Made by a program: the position numbers and the translations under genes
In this document: positions 47,558 through 57,128 of the stretch, piece by piece
Layout: each line of letters starts with the position of its first letter
Position numbering within the stretch: position 1 is the first letter of the stretch
Notes under the pieces: model-generated
Told to the model about the DNA's origin: nothing
Databases searched by the model: none
The model's input: only the letters and a program-made list of their open reading frames with translations
Source: Thioalkalivibrio sp. ALE31
Lineage (GTDB): Bacteria > Pseudomonadota > Gammaproteobacteria > Ectothiorhodospirales > Ectothiorhodospiraceae
Direction of reading: 5' to 3'
Assembly (NCBI RefSeq): GCF_000377405.1
Contig: NZ_KB905023.1
Span: 1 to 64,000, forward strand
DNA: 64,000 nucleotides

Positions 47558-48814
47558 ATGCCCGAGGCTGCCCCCGGCTGCGACGAGTTCGATCCCAACG
47601 CCAAGACCCTGGAACAGGCCCGTACCGCGATCCTGGAAGCCTGCCAGCGCCTCGAGGAACTGGAGACGGTGGCGCTGGAGCAGGCCCTCGGGCGGACCCT
47701 GGCGGAGCCCCTGGCCGCGCGCATCGACGTGCCGCCGGCCGCGGTCTCCGCGATGGATGGCTACGCCCTGCGCGCGACGGACGCCGCCAAGGGTGCGCGC
47801 CTGGCACTGGTGGGCACCTCGGCGGCCGGGCACCCCTGGGATGGCGAACTGCAACCAGGCCAGTGCGTGCGCATCCTGACCGGCGCGGTGATCCCGGACG
47901 GGGCCGAACTGGTCGTGATGCAGGAGCAGGTGGAACGGGACGACGCCACCATCCTACTGCACAACGGCGACCTCGCCACGGGCCACAACATCCGCGGCCC
48001 GGGTGGCGACACCGCCGCCGGTACCCCGCTGTATGCCGCCGGGACAACCCTGGGCGCCGCCGAGATCGGGGTGCTGGCGAGCCAGGGCATTGCCCGGGTG
48101 AAGGTACTGCGCCGGCCGCGCGTGGCCTTCTTCTCGACCGGGGACGAACTGGTGCCCGTGGATCAGCCACTGGGCCCGGGTCAGATCCATGACAGCAACC
48201 GCCACACCCTGCGGGCGCTGCTCGCGGCCTACCCGGTCGAGGTGCAGGACTACGGCGTAATCCGCGACACCGAGGATGCGGTGCGCGAGGCCCTGACGCG
48301 TGCCGGGGCAACGGCCGACGTGATCATCACCACCGGGGGGGTCTCGGTCGGCGATGCCGACCATGTGACCCGCGTGCTGCAGGCCTCCGGCCAGGTCGGC
48401 TTCTGGAAGCTGGCCATCAAGCCCGGGCGCCCCCTGGCCTTCGGGCATTTCGGCCAGGCCCACTTCTTCGGTCTGCCGGGCAACCCGGTGGCCGTAATGA
48501 CCACCTTCGCCCTGCTGGTGCGCCCGGCCCTGCAGCAGCTGGCCGGGCGCGCAGCGACCGCACCGCAGACCCTGAACGCACGCCTGCTGGAAGACCTCCA
48601 CAAGACCCCCGGGCGCAAGGATTTCCAGCGCGCGGTGCTGGAGACCGACGAACGCGGCTGGGTGGTGCGCGCCGCCGGCGGCCAGGGTTCACATCAGTTG
48701 CGCGCGATGAGCGAGGCCAACGCCTACGTCGTCCTGCCACGCGAATCCGCCGGGGCCCGTGCGGGTGACTGGGTGGAGGTCCTGCCGTTCCGGGAGATCT
48801 TTCCGACCCCCTGA
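47558..48814 (+). CDS. moeA: Molybdopterin molybdenumtransferase MoeA
   Basis: This 418-residue enzyme inserts molybdate into adenylated molybdopterin. The fold shows PPAAVSAMDGYALRA near the N-terminus, RILTGAVIPDGAELVVMQEQ, FFSTGDELVPVDQPLGPGQI, TTGGVSVGDADHV and GLPGNPVAVMTTFALLVRP, all typical of MoeA. The start at 47558 is after the mobB stop, with a GGAGA ribosome-binding site in the gap. The cofactor produced should be used by the 19.2-kb oxidoreductase, among others outside the window. Confidence 0.94.
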   Translation: MPEAAPGCDEFDPNAKTLEQARTAILEACQRLEELETVALEQALGRTLAEPLAARIDVPPAAVSAMDGYALRATDAAKGARLALVGTSAAGHPWDGELQPGQCVRILTGAVIPDGAELVVMQEQVERDDATILLHNGDLATGHNIRGPGGDTAAGTPLYAAGTTLGAAEIGVLASQGIARVKVLRRPRVAFFSTGDELVPVDQPLGPGQIHDSNRHTLRALLAAYPVEVQDYGVIRDTEDAVREALTRAGATADVIITTGGVSVGDADHVTRVLQASGQVGFWKLAIKPGRPLAFGHFGQAHFFGLPGNPVAVMTTFALLVRPALQQLAGRAATAPQTLNARLLEDLHKTPGRKDFQRAVLETDERGWVVRAAGGQGSHQLRAMSEANAYVVLPRESAGARAGDWVEVLPFREIFPTP

Positions 48815-48821
48815 GGCCGAG

Positions 48822-49175
48822 TCAGTCGGCCTGGATCAGCGCGGCGAATTCGCGCTCCAGCAGGGCCTCGTCACCGAGGTTGAGCTCGACCAGACGGCGC
48901 AGGTGGGAGGCGGATTCCAGCGGCATGGCCTCGATCTCCACGCCCAGCCACAGGCCCTCGTGCCAGCGCACCCGGCCCTCGAAGGTGATCCGCGCCTCCT
49001 CGCTGAGCGGGATGTCGACACTGACCTCGTCGCCATCGGCCATCGCGGGAAGATCCGCGCCCTCCAGCAGCACGCCCTTCAGGGAGATATCCTCCACCCG
49101 GACCGGGCCGCCCCCGCCATCGGTGAGCAGGGTAGCCGGAAATTCCAGGGGGATACGTTGAAAGCGTCGCTCCAT
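48822..49175 (-). CDS. PilZ-domain protein
   Basis: This 117-residue protein consists of a PilZ domain. ERRFQRIPLEFPA carries the RxxxR-type motif at the start, and EDISLKGVLLEG gives the (D/N)xSxxG motif, both used for cyclic-di-GMP binding. The first motif is a little shifted (Arg3, Arg4, Arg7), so binding needs testing. The C-terminal helix is extended. It is convergent with moeA, with only 7 bp between stops. Confidence 0.85.
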   Translation of the reverse strand: MERRFQRIPLEFPATLLTDGGGGPVRVEDISLKGVLLEGADLPAMADGDEVSVDIPLSEEARITFEGRVRWHEGLWLGVEIEAMPLESASHLRRLVELNLGDEALLEREFAALIQAD

Positions 49176-49234
49176 GCGGCAAGACTACGCCCACTCCGCA
49201 CCCGCGGCCAAATCCAGAACCACCCGGAACGCCC

Positions 49235-49774
49235 ATGACCGAAACCGCCGCCTCGTCCATCGACGGCCAGCCCTCCAGCCTGCTGCGCCGCCTGGCCGCC
49301 ATCGTCTACGACGCCCTGCTGCTGGTGGCGATCTGGATGGTCCTCGGCCTGCTGGTGGTCATCCTCGGCAACACCACCGGGCTGTACTCGCCCCGCGCCC
49401 ATTTCGTGCTCAACCTGATCGTGGCCTGGGGGTTCTTCTACTGGTTCTGGACGCGCACCGGGCAGACGCTCGGCATGCAGGCCTGGAACATCCAGCTGCG
49501 CACCGAGGGCGGGCACGCCGTCAATGCCTGGCAGGCGACGCTGCGCTATCTGGTTGCGGTCGCCCAGTGGCTGGTGATCCTGATGGCCATCTGGGCGGTG
49601 CGCGAATACGGCGCGGTCGCCGTTACCGTGGTTACCGCGGCGGCGCTGTTCGCGATCGGCCTGTCGCAGTTCCACCCGCGGCGCTGGATGCTGCACGACT
49701 GGCTCACCGGCACCGAACTGGTGCGCATCCCCGGCCTCGCCAAACCCCGCTGGAAACAGAACCGCAAGACCTGA
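49235..49774 (+). CDS. RDD-family membrane protein
   Basis: This 179-residue protein has about three membrane spans. It has the RDD-family starting motif LLRRLAAIVYDALLLVAIWM (Arg...Asp) and the second conserved block GQTLGMQAWNIQLRTEGG. The family has no settled role; some members act as ion or proton antiporters, consistent with a saline or alkaline habitat. It is divergent from the PilZ gene. An inverted-repeat element begins 22 bp after the stop. Confidence 0.85.
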   Translation: MTETAASSIDGQPSSLLRRLAAIVYDALLLVAIWMVLGLLVVILGNTTGLYSPRAHFVLNLIVAWGFFYWFWTRTGQTLGMQAWNIQLRTEGGHAVNAWQATLRYLVAVAQWLVILMAIWAVREYGAVAVTVVTAAALFAIGLSQFHPRRWMLHDWLTGTELVRIPGLAKPRWKQNRKT

Positions 49775-49795
49775 CCTCAATCCGGTTGTTTGTTT

Positions 49796-50087
49796 CACCA
49801 CGAAGCACACGAAGGCACGAAGAAGGGCAAAGGGCGGATTCACCACGGAGAACACAGAGGACACGGAGAAAGCCGAAAGGCTTTCGGATCGAACCTCGCC
49901 GGGACGGGTCGAGCCACGCGAAATCTACCGGGGGTGGTCGGTCCGCAGGCTTGATGCGATCTGTTGCGCACGTCGGCACACTGCCCGCCGCCAAACAAAC
50001 ACCGTTTTTCTCCGTGCCCTCCGTGCTCTCTGTGGTTCAATCGCTTTTGACCTGGCCCTTCTTCGTGCCTTCGTGCGCTTCGTGGTG
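49796..50087. repeat. ~290-bp inverted-repeat element (CACCACGAAG ends)
   Basis: The left arm (49796-49871) starts CACCACGAAGCACACGAAGG. The right arm (50005-50087) ends with its complement, CCTTCGTGCGCTTCGTGGTG. The ~75-bp arms match at roughly three quarters of positions by eye. The inside has no open frame worth calling. Related CACGAAG/CACGGAG repeats are widespread in proteobacteria. It fills the whole RDD-esterase gap and resembles a MITE. Confidence 0.7.
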
Positions 50088-50095
50088 CACAACCA

Positions 50096-50740
50096 TCAGG
50101 GGGCGAGCCAGAGGCCGAGGTCGTCCAGGGCCTCGGCGATCTCGGTGGCGATGCGGCGGTAGCCGCGGGCGTTGGGGTGGACCGGGTCCGCGCGCAGATC
50201 GCTCTCGGACAGCACCCCCGAGAGCACGCCCTCGATCAGGGGCACCTGTTCCTCGTGCGCCAGCTCGCGGTAGATCGGGTCGTCCCGCAGGCGGCCGGTG
50301 GCCGCGCCCAGGGCGGAGGCCCGCGGCACCCCCAGCAGCAGGGGCTGGGCTCCATGGTCGCGAACGGTCTCCACCAGTAGACGCAGATCCTCGCGCACCG
50401 CGGCCGGGTCGCGCTGGCGCAGGAAATCGTTGCCACCCAGCCAGATCAGCACCAGATCGGGCTCGTGCGCGCGCAGGCTCGGGGCGAGACGCTCGCGGGC
50501 GCTGCTGGCGCGATCCCCGGGCACCCCGTCGTTGACGATCGTCCAGCCGGTGATCGCCGCCAGGCGCGCCGGGTAGTCCTCGCCCGCTCCGGCCCCGGTC
50601 CCGTGGGTCACACTGTCGCCGAAGGCCAGTACTGTCGCCTGGCGCGGGAGCGGATCGAAGTCGCCCGGGACGCCGCTCCCGCAGGCCACCAGCATGGCGA
50701 CCAGCCCCAGCAGGAAGCCCGCGCGCAGCCAGGCCATCAT
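50096..50740 (-). CDS. SGNH/GDSL esterase lipoprotein (TesA-like)
   Basis: This 214-residue hydrolase has a lipobox LVAC, so it is probably an anchored periplasmic esterase. The SGNH blocks are VLAFGDSVTHGTG (block I Ser), NDGVPGDRA (block II Gly), LIWLGGNDFL (block III Asn) and DPVHPNARGY (block V Asp/His). Members act on acyl esters, thioesters or arylesters. It overlaps lptG by 4 bp (ATGA), so it is coupled to the LPS export genes. Confidence 0.9.
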   Translation of the reverse strand: MMAWLRAGFLLGLVAMLVACGSGVPGDFDPLPRQATVLAFGDSVTHGTGAGAGEDYPARLAAITGWTIVNDGVPGDRASSARERLAPSLRAHEPDLVLIWLGGNDFLRQRDPAAVREDLRLLVETVRDHGAQPLLLGVPRASALGAATGRLRDDPIYRELAHEEQVPLIEGVLSGVLSESDLRADPVHPNARGYRRIATEIAEALDDLGLWLAP

Positions 50741-51810
50741 GTCTGGCGCCCCATGCGATACAGCGCCACCAGTGCCAGGATCAGGAACAGCACGACCGGC
50801 AGGCTGGCGGCGACGAAGGGCGGCAGGTTGTAGACCAGCCCCAGGTGGGTCATCGCGCGCATCACGATGGCGAAGGACACGCCGATCGCGATGCCGATGA
50901 ACAACCGCCGGCCGGCCCCGCCCTCGCGCTGGGAACCGAACAGGAACGGGATGGCCAGCAGCAGCATCACGAAGGTGCTGGCCGGCAGGGTCAGGCGTTG
51001 CCAGAACGCGACCTCATAGGGGGCCGAGTCCAGGCGATTCTCCTGCAGGTAGTCGATATAGCGCGCCAGATTCTGCGCCGCCATCTGGCCCGGCTCGACC
51101 ACCAGCACGTCAAAGTACTCCGGTGCGATCAGACGCTCGATGGTCTCGGTCTCCAGACGCTCGGACTCGACACGTTCCAGCGACAGCCGCGAGCGTTCCA
51201 CCTCCTGCAGCCGCCAGACCCCACCCTCGTACTGTGCGCTCTGGGCGCGCGTGATCTCGCGCGGCTCGCGGTTCGCATCCAACTCGATGATGCGCACCCC
51301 GATCAGCCGATTGTCCGGCAACACGGTATCCGCCTGCACCATGCGCCGGCCATCGCGTGCCCAAAGACCGATCGGGCTCACACTCAGCTGTTCGTCGAAG
51401 GCGGTCGCCTTCAGGTTCTGCGCCCGGCTCTCGGCGGCCGGGGCGAAGAACTCGCCCACCACCACCATCGCCACCACGACGACCAGGCCGGCCTGCATCA
51501 CCCAGCCGATAAAGCGGCCCAGTGTCATCCCGGCCGCGCGCATCGCGGTCAGCTCGCTGTTCGCGGCCAGATTGCCCAGCCACAACAGACCACCCAGCAA
51601 CGCCGCCGACGGCAGCATGTCGTACATCCGCCGCGGCAGGGTCAGCGCCACGTAAAGAAGCGCCTCGGTCAGCCCGTAGTTGCCTCGCCCGGTGTCGCGC
51701 AGCTCGTCGATCAGCGCGAACACCGCATCCAGCGCCACCAGCAGGACCACGGCCAGCGCGGTCCCGATCAGGACCTGGCGCATGATGTAGCGCCCCAGCA
51801 CCGTCGTCAT
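50737..51810 (-). CDS. lptG: LPS export permease LptG
   Basis: This 357-residue inner membrane protein has six spans around a periplasmic beta-jellyroll domain. N-terminal MTTVLGRYIMRQVLIGTALA and SELTAMRAAGMTLGRFIGWV are typical of LptG. With LptF and the LptB ATPase (not in the window) it extracts LPS from the inner membrane. It overlaps the lptF stop by 4 bp. The order lptF-lptG beside pepA is the usual gammaproteobacterial arrangement. Confidence 0.95.
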   Translation of the reverse strand: MTTVLGRYIMRQVLIGTALAVVLLVALDAVFALIDELRDTGRGNYGLTEALLYVALTLPRRMYDMLPSAALLGGLLWLGNLAANSELTAMRAAGMTLGRFIGWVMQAGLVVVVAMVVVGEFFAPAAESRAQNLKATAFDEQLSVSPIGLWARDGRRMVQADTVLPDNRLIGVRIIELDANREPREITRAQSAQYEGGVWRLQEVERSRLSLERVESERLETETIERLIAPEYFDVLVVEPGQMAAQNLARYIDYLQENRLDSAPYEVAFWQRLTLPASTFVMLLLAIPFLFGSQREGGAGRRLFIGIAIGVSFAIVMRAMTHLGLVYNLPPFVAASLPVVLFLILALVALYRMGRQT

Positions 51811-52913
51811 GGCGTCACCTCGTCACGCTCCATGGCCCGGCCGAGGCCCAGCATGCCCTTGCGCCAGGCGAGCACCAGCCAAAGCACCAGCATCGAGCCG
51901 TGCGTCCACCACAGGCCCAGGGCCAGCGGCGTGCGCCCGTCCGCCAGCTGGCCCTGCCCCAGGATCAACAGGTTGGCATACAGCACGTAGACGCCGATCG
52001 CCGCCGGGATACGCGCATAACGGCCGGTGCGCGGCGGCACCTGCGCCAGCGGCAGCGCGATCAGGCTCAGCACCAGGATCGACAGCGGCATGGCGAGGCG
52101 CCATTCCAGCTCCGCGCGGTGGTCGGGGCGATGCCGCTCCTCCCAGAGAGCCAGCGTCGACATCGCGTTCAGCGAGCGGCGCCCCGCCCCGGCGTCCGGT
52201 TCGGTGATCTGGGTCCGCAGGCGCTCGAACTCGAGCATGCGGAAGCTGCTTTCGCCCGGCACACCGACGTGGCGGTAGCCGTTCTCGAGGATCAGGAAGC
52301 CGCTGCCCTCCGCCCCGGGATCGGGGATCGCGCGCTCGGCCACGGTCACCTGCGCCTCGCCCTCCACCTCCCGGTAGATGAACACCTCCAGCAGCGCCTC
52401 GCGGTCTTCGCTCAGGCGCTCGGCGAAGAAGACCTGCTCGCCCACCCGCGAGCGCAGGAAACGCCCGGGGGTAATCCCGACCAGGTCGGAGCGCTGCTCG
52501 GCCAGGTCGCGGAACTGATCGATCTGGGCCTCGGTACGCGGCACCACCAGCATCATCAGCACCAGCAGCAGCAGCGTCGCGGGCACGGCCACCCACAAAA
52601 GCGCGCGATAAAGCGCGGCGAAGGACATGCCGCTGGCCTGCAGCGCGACCAGTTCGCTGTCGCGCTGCAACCGGCCCAGCACCAGCATGAAGGCCAGAAA
52701 CAGCGCCACCGGCCAGAGGAAGACAATGCCCTTGAAGGCACCGAAGGCCACCAGCGGCGGCAGAAAATCGACCGGGATCGTGCCCTCGGCGACGTCCCGC
52801 AGCACCCGCGCCAGCACGCCGCCGATGATGACCAGCAGCAGGACGATGGTGACCGCGGTCTGGGTGACCAGCAGCTCGCGGGCGATGAAGCGTTCGGCAC
52901 GGCGCAGAATCAT
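51807..52913 (-). CDS. lptF: LPS export permease LptF
   Basis: This 368-residue partner of LptG has six spans and a central periplasmic domain. Its N-terminus reads LRRAERFIARELLVTQTAVT and it has SELVALQASGMSFAALYRAL, as in LptF. It is the first gene of the lptF-lptG-esterase unit, divergent from pepA with an 88-bp gap that must hold promoters for both sides. Proline-rich segments or fusions are not seen; length is normal. Confidence 0.95.
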   Translation of the reverse strand: MILRRAERFIARELLVTQTAVTIVLLLVIIGGVLARVLRDVAEGTIPVDFLPPLVAFGAFKGIVFLWPVALFLAFMLVLGRLQRDSELVALQASGMSFAALYRALLWVAVPATLLLLVLMMLVVPRTEAQIDQFRDLAEQRSDLVGITPGRFLRSRVGEQVFFAERLSEDREALLEVFIYREVEGEAQVTVAERAIPDPGAEGSGFLILENGYRHVGVPGESSFRMLEFERLRTQITEPDAGAGRRSLNAMSTLALWEERHRPDHRAELEWRLAMPLSILVLSLIALPLAQVPPRTGRYARIPAAIGVYVLYANLLILGQGQLADGRTPLALGLWWTHGSMLVLWLVLAWRKGMLGLGRAMERDEVTP

Positions 52914-53001
52914 GCGCGCATTACCCCGCGGCCCGCGCGGCGCGTGGTCGGTCGCCGCGTGGCGCTGGTACCATGATGGAACTCATTTTCGGGAGGCATT
53001 C

Positions 53002-54495
53002 ATGCAATTCTCCGTCACCACTTCGACCCTCGACAAACCCCGCGCCGGCATCCGCGCCGCCGGCATCAATCACAAGCGCAATCCGGCCGCGGGCGCCAGT
53101 GCCCTGGATGCCGCGCGCGACGGCGAGATCGCGGCACTGCTGAAGGCCGGCGAGATGGATGGCGAGGCCGGCAGCCGGCTGTTGCTGCCCGGCGGTGGCA
53201 GCCCAGGCAATCAGGGGAAGGGTAGCGCACTCCTGATCGGCCTGGGGGCGAAGAAGGACTTCGACGCCCGCGCCGCGCGCAAGGCGGCGCAGGCCCTGGC
53301 CGCCGCACTGGTCGAGCGCCCGGCCACCAGCGCCGCGATCGCGGTCGCGGACTTCCAGCCGCGCGGCAAGGACATCGCCTGGGTGGTGCACACCCTGGTC
53401 GCGGCGATCTCGGAGGCCGCCTACCGCTTCACCCCGTTCAAGGGCAAGGAGAAGACCACCCCGGTGAAGCTGGACAAGATCCAGCTGTGCGTGGAGCGCA
53501 AGGACGCCGAGACCGCGAAGCAGGCCTGCACCGAGGCCGCGGCGATCGCCACCGGCGTGAACCGCGCGAAGGACCTGGGCAACACCCCGCCGAATGTCTG
53601 CTACCCGGAGAGCCTGGCCGACACCGCCCGCGAGATGGCGAAGCAATACAAGCAGCTGAAGGCCACGGTCCTGGACGAGAAGGACCTGGAGAAGCTCGGG
53701 GCTGGGGCCATCCTGGCGGTCGGCAAGGGTTCCGAGCGCCCGCCGCGCCTGATCGCGATGGAGTACTCCGGCGGCAAGAAGGGCGACGCCCCGGTGGTGC
53801 TGGTCGGCAAGGGCATCACCTTCGACACCGGCGGCATCTCGCTGAAGCCCGGCGCCGAGATGGACGAGATGAAGTACGACATGTGCGGCGCGGCCAGCGT
53901 GTTCGGGGTGATCGAAGCCTGCTGCGAGCTGGGGCTGCCGGTCAACGTGGTCGGCGTGGTCACCAGTGCCGAGAACATGCCCGATGGCCGCGCGACGCGC
54001 CCGGGCGACATCGTCACCACCCTGTCCGGGCAGACCGTCGAGATCCTGAACACCGACGCCGAGGGCCGTCTGGTGCTGGCCGACGCCCTGACCTGGGTTG
54101 AGCGTTACAAGCCGAAGGTGGTCATCGACATCGCCACCCTGACCGGGGCCTGCATCATCGCCCTGGGCCATCAGGGCGCGGCAATCCTGGGCAACAACGA
54201 GCGCCTGGCGAAGGGTCTTCTGGCCGCCGGCGAGGAGACCGGCGATCGCGGCTGGCAGCTCCCGCTGTGGCCGGAGTACCAGGAACAGCTGAAGAGCAAT
54301 TTCGCCGACATGGCCAATATCGGCGGGCGCCCCGCCGGCACCATCACCGCCGCCTGCTTCCTGTCGCGCTATACCGAGGACTACACCTGGGCGCATGTCG
54401 ACATCGCCGGCGTGGCCTGGAAGAGCGGCAAGGAGAAGGGCGCGACCGGCCGCCCAGTGCCGATGCTGATGCGCTACCTGCTCGACCAGGCCTGA
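53002..54495 (+). CDS. pepA: Leucyl aminopeptidase PepA
   Basis: This 497-residue M17 metallopeptidase removes N-terminal amino acids. Metal and catalytic residues are seen in KGITFDTGGISLKPGAEMDE and in the family signature NTDAEGRLVLADAL. The E. coli protein also binds DNA at Xer sites, interesting given xerD in the window. The start at 53002 is chosen because GGGAGG lies 6 bp upstream and the long in-frame extension upstream overlaps lptF. HolC follows 16 bp later. Confidence 0.95.
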   Translation: MQFSVTTSTLDKPRAGIRAAGINHKRNPAAGASALDAARDGEIAALLKAGEMDGEAGSRLLLPGGGSPGNQGKGSALLIGLGAKKDFDARAARKAAQALAAALVERPATSAAIAVADFQPRGKDIAWVVHTLVAAISEAAYRFTPFKGKEKTTPVKLDKIQLCVERKDAETAKQACTEAAAIATGVNRAKDLGNTPPNVCYPESLADTAREMAKQYKQLKATVLDEKDLEKLGAGAILAVGKGSERPPRLIAMEYSGGKKGDAPVVLVGKGITFDTGGISLKPGAEMDEMKYDMCGAASVFGVIEACCELGLPVNVVGVVTSAENMPDGRATRPGDIVTTLSGQTVEILNTDAEGRLVLADALTWVERYKPKVVIDIATLTGACIIALGHQGAAILGNNERLAKGLLAAGEETGDRGWQLPLWPEYQEQLKSNFADMANIGGRPAGTITAACFLSRYTEDYTWAHVDIAGVAWKSGKEKGATGRPVPMLMRYLLDQA

Positions 54496-54511
54496 TCCGG
54501 GTCGGGCGCGG

Positions 54512-54934
54512 ATGACCCACGTCAGCTTCTACCTGCTGCAGGACCCGGCCCCGGAGGCGCGCCTGCGCTTCACCTGCCGCCTGGCGAAAAAGGCCAGCGG
54601 CCAGGGCCATCGCGTGCACATCCACACCGGCTCGCCGGACCTGACGCGCACGCTGGACGAGTGGCTGTGGACCTTCGAGGACACCGCGTTCCTGCCGCAC
54701 AGCACCGACGTGCGCGATGCGGACGTCCCGGTCTCCCTGCACGAGGCCCATGCCCCGTCGGATCGCTGTGATGTGCTGATCAACCTGGCGCCGGAGGTGC
54801 CAGAGTACTGCGGGCGCTTCGAGCGCGTCGCGGATATCGTCGGTGGCGAGGAGTCGGAACGCGAGGCGGGCCGCGCCCGCTACCGCTACTTCAAGGAACG
54901 CGGCTACCCGCTGGAGCACCACAACATCCAGTAA
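54512..54934 (+). CDS. holC: DNA polymerase III chi subunit
   Basis: This 140-residue clamp-loader accessory subunit links DNA polymerase III to SSB. The start is MTHVSFYLLQDPAPEARLRF; the DEWLWTFEDTAFLPHS and VLINLAPEVPEYCGRFERVA blocks match HolC. Gene order pepA-holC is conserved in gammaproteobacteria. HolA (delta) lies 3.5 kb away on the other strand. It ends 21 bp before the maf stop. Confidence 0.93.
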   Translation: MTHVSFYLLQDPAPEARLRFTCRLAKKASGQGHRVHIHTGSPDLTRTLDEWLWTFEDTAFLPHSTDVRDADVPVSLHEAHAPSDRCDVLINLAPEVPEYCGRFERVADIVGGEESEREAGRARYRYFKERGYPLEHHNIQ

Positions 54935-54955
54935 AGGGACGCTGACGGCGGCGGT

Positions 54956-55549
54956 TCAGACGCGCGGTGGCGGATCGGGAATCTCGCGCAGCCAGGCCTC
55001 CAGCTCGAACAGGGGCAGACCGACCACATTGGTGTAGGACCCCTCGATCCACTCGACAAAGGCGGCGCCGCGGCCCTGGATGGCATAGGCGCCGGCCTTG
55101 CCACGCGGCTCGCCGGTCGCCCAGTAGGCCGCGATGTCGGATGACGTCAGCGGGCGCATGCGCACGCGGGTCGTCACGGTACGCGCCCGCATGGATGCAC
55201 CGGGCCGGCCCAGCGCCATGCCGGATACCACCCGGTGCTCCCCGCTGGAAAGGCGTTGCAGCATGGCCTCGGCATCGGCGCAATCCGCGGGCTTTCCCAG
55301 GGCCTCGTCGCCCACCGCGACGACGGTATCCGCGGCCAGCACCCACTGCCCCGGGATGCCGCACGCGATGGCCGCCTTGGCCTTGGCGATGGCGAGGCGT
55401 TCGACCAGCGCCTCTGGGGACTCGCCCGGTAACGGGGTCTCGTCCACGTCCATCGGGGCCACCTCGTAGGCGAGCTGGATCTGCTCCAGCAGTTCGCGGC
55501 GGCGCGGGGATGCGGAGGCCAGCAGCAGCGGATGAGCCACGGGCGTCAC
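54956..55549 (-). CDS. maf: Maf-family nucleotide pyrophosphatase
   Basis: This 197-residue protein has the Maf N-terminal motif LLASASPRRRELLEQI. The VLAADTVVAVGDEALGKPAD block holds catalytic Asp, and IQGRGAAFVEWIEGSYTNVVGLPLF lies near the end. Maf enzymes hydrolyse modified or canonical NTPs. The GTG at 55549 overlaps the rlmH TGA as GTGA, so this start is much better than the longer frame from 55663. It is the last gene of the long leuS run. Confidence 0.93.
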   Translation of the reverse strand: MTPVAHPLLLASASPRRRELLEQIQLAYEVAPMDVDETPLPGESPEALVERLAIAKAKAAIACGIPGQWVLAADTVVAVGDEALGKPADCADAEAMLQRLSSGEHRVVSGMALGRPGASMRARTVTTRVRMRPLTSSDIAAYWATGEPRGKAGAYAIQGRGAAFVEWIEGSYTNVVGLPLFELEAWLREIPDPPPRV

Positions 55550-56016
55550 GCGCGGTGGTAGGGGTGGTTGTTCAGCAGCGACCAGGCGCGGTAGAGCTGC
55601 TCGGCGACCAGCACCCGCACCAGCATGTGCGGGAAGGTCAGCGGCGACAGCGACCAGGCCCATTCCGCACGGGTGCGCACGGCCTCATCCAGCCCCGCGG
55701 CCCCGCCGATCACCAGCGCGACATCGCGCCCGTCCTGCTGCCAGTCCGCCAGGCGCCGCGCGACGCCCCTGGTGTCCACGCCCTTGCCGCGCTCGTCCAG
55801 CAGAATCACGCGGGCGCCCTCGGGTATGGCCTTCAGCAGGATCTCGCCCTCGCGCCGCAGCAGCGTGGCCGTATCCATGGACTTGGCCCCGGAGGGACCG
55901 GCCAGGGCCTGCAGGTTCAGGTTCAGCTCGCGCGGCAGACGACCGGCGTACTCGTCGAACCCGGCCGCCACCCAGTCGGGCATGCGCTTGCCGATCGCAA
56001 TCAGGTCCAGGCGCAT
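55546..56016 (-). CDS. rlmH: 23S rRNA pseudouridine-1915 methyltransferase RlmH
   Basis: This 156-residue SPOUT methyltransferase has the C-terminal knot VALVIGGAAGLDEAVRTRAE and SPLTFPHMLVRVLVAEQLYR. It ends in NNHPYHRA, the conserved RlmH tail. It methylates pseudouridine 1915 in helix 69 of 23S rRNA. The order rsfS-rlmH is conserved. Its stop overlaps the maf GTG. Confidence 0.95.
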   Translation of the reverse strand: MRLDLIAIGKRMPDWVAAGFDEYAGRLPRELNLNLQALAGPSGAKSMDTATLLRREGEILLKAIPEGARVILLDERGKGVDTRGVARRLADWQQDGRDVALVIGGAAGLDEAVRTRAEWAWSLSPLTFPHMLVRVLVAEQLYRAWSLLNNHPYHRA

Positions 56017-56031
56017 GGCGGCGCGCCCCGG

Positions 56032-56436
56032 TCAGCCGCGCAGGCGGCGGACGCGCTCCAGGCTGGGGTCCTCGGGCGCGGCCTTTTCGGTATCCGCGGC
56101 CTCCTCGGCCAGCCAGAGCTTTTCCAGGTTGTAGAAGTCGCGGGTCTCCGGGAGCATCACGTGGACGATCACGTCGTTCAGGTCCACCAGCACCCACTCC
56201 TGGCTCTCCTGGCCCTCGACCCCCAGCGGCTGGATGCCGGCCTCCTTGGCCTTCATTGCCACCGACTCCGCGGTGGACTGCACGTGACGCCCGGAGGTCC
56301 CGGAGGCGATCACCATGTAGTCCGCCAGCGTGGTCTTGCCGCGCACGTCGATGCTGCGGATGTTCTGGGCCTTCATGTCGTCCAGAGCGGTAGTCACCAG
56401 CTCCAGGAGTTGTTCACTGTTCATGCTGTCGGTCAT
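56032..56436 (-). CDS. rsfS: Ribosomal silencing factor RsfS
   Basis: This 134-residue DUF143 protein binds uL14 and blocks subunit joining in starvation. Typical segments are [35 protein letters not shown] and [20 protein letters not shown]. Beyond the domain it has an acidic tail ([20 protein letters not shown]) of about 22 residues. Its ATG overlaps the nadD stop by 4 bp. Confidence 0.95.
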   Translation of the reverse strand: MTDSMNSEQLLELVTTALDDMKAQNIRSIDVRGKTTLADYMVIASGTSGRHVQSTAESVAMKAKEAGIQPLGVEGQESQEWVLVDLNDVIVHVMLPETRDFYNLEKLWLAEEAADTEKAAPEDPSLERVRRLRG

Positions 56437-57083
56437 ATCCCGTGATTGCGGTTCGACACGGCCCGGTACAGGCCGCGGTCGTGGATGTAGCGATTGACGG
56501 CGCCGGGGAGCAGGAAGCGCGGGCTGCGCCCGGCCTGCAGTTCATCCCGGATCGCGGTGGCGGAGATATCGAGCTGGGTCACCGGCTGGAAATAGACCCG
56601 CCCGCCCGGGGCATTGCGCAGCACCGCCGGGTCGCGGGTTGCGGCATTACCCAGCCAGCCCCCCAGATCCTGCGAGGCCGGGCTGCCGGGACGATGCGAG
56701 ACCACGATATGCGCCAGATCGAAGATCTGCTTCCAGCGGTTCCACGACGGCAGGCCGGCGAAGGCGTCCATGCCCATGATCAGCACCAGCGGTGCCTCCG
56801 GCCCCAGCTCCTCGCGGAAGCTGAGCAGGGTGTCGACGGTGTAGGACGGCCCTTCGCGATCCAGTTCACGGCGATCGGCCACAAACCCCGGCACGTCCGC
56901 GATGGCACTCTCCACCATCGCCAGCCGGTCGTCGCTGCCGGTGCCCGGGCTCGCGCGATGCGGCGGCACGTGGCAGGGGATGAAGTGTACCCGTTCCAGG
57001 CCCAGATGCTGCTGGATCTCCAGCGCCGGACGCAGATGCCCGAAGTGGATCGGATCGAAGGTGCCGCCGAGGATCCCGATCAC
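56433..57083 (-). CDS. nadD: Nicotinate-nucleotide adenylyltransferase NadD
   Basis: This 216-residue enzyme makes deamido-NAD from NaMN and ATP. The (H/T)xGH-type motif [14 protein letters not shown] is at the N-terminus, and the C-terminal [20 protein letters not shown] contains the ISSTxxR-like site. It starts with GTG at 57083. The order proA-nadD-rsfS-rlmH matches other gammaproteobacteria. Confidence 0.94.
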   Translation of the reverse strand: MIGILGGTFDPIHFGHLRPALEIQQHLGLERVHFIPCHVPPHRASPGTGSDDRLAMVESAIADVPGFVADRRELDREGPSYTVDTLLSFREELGPEAPLVLIMGMDAFAGLPSWNRWKQIFDLAHIVVSHRPGSPASQDLGGWLGNAATRDPAVLRNAPGGRVYFQPVTQLDISATAIRDELQAGRSPRFLLPGAVNRYIHDRGLYRAVSNRNHGI

Positions 57084-57128
57084 GCCGGGCGTGCCCCAGA
57101 GAGACGCTGATCCAATCGCGCGTCTTTC

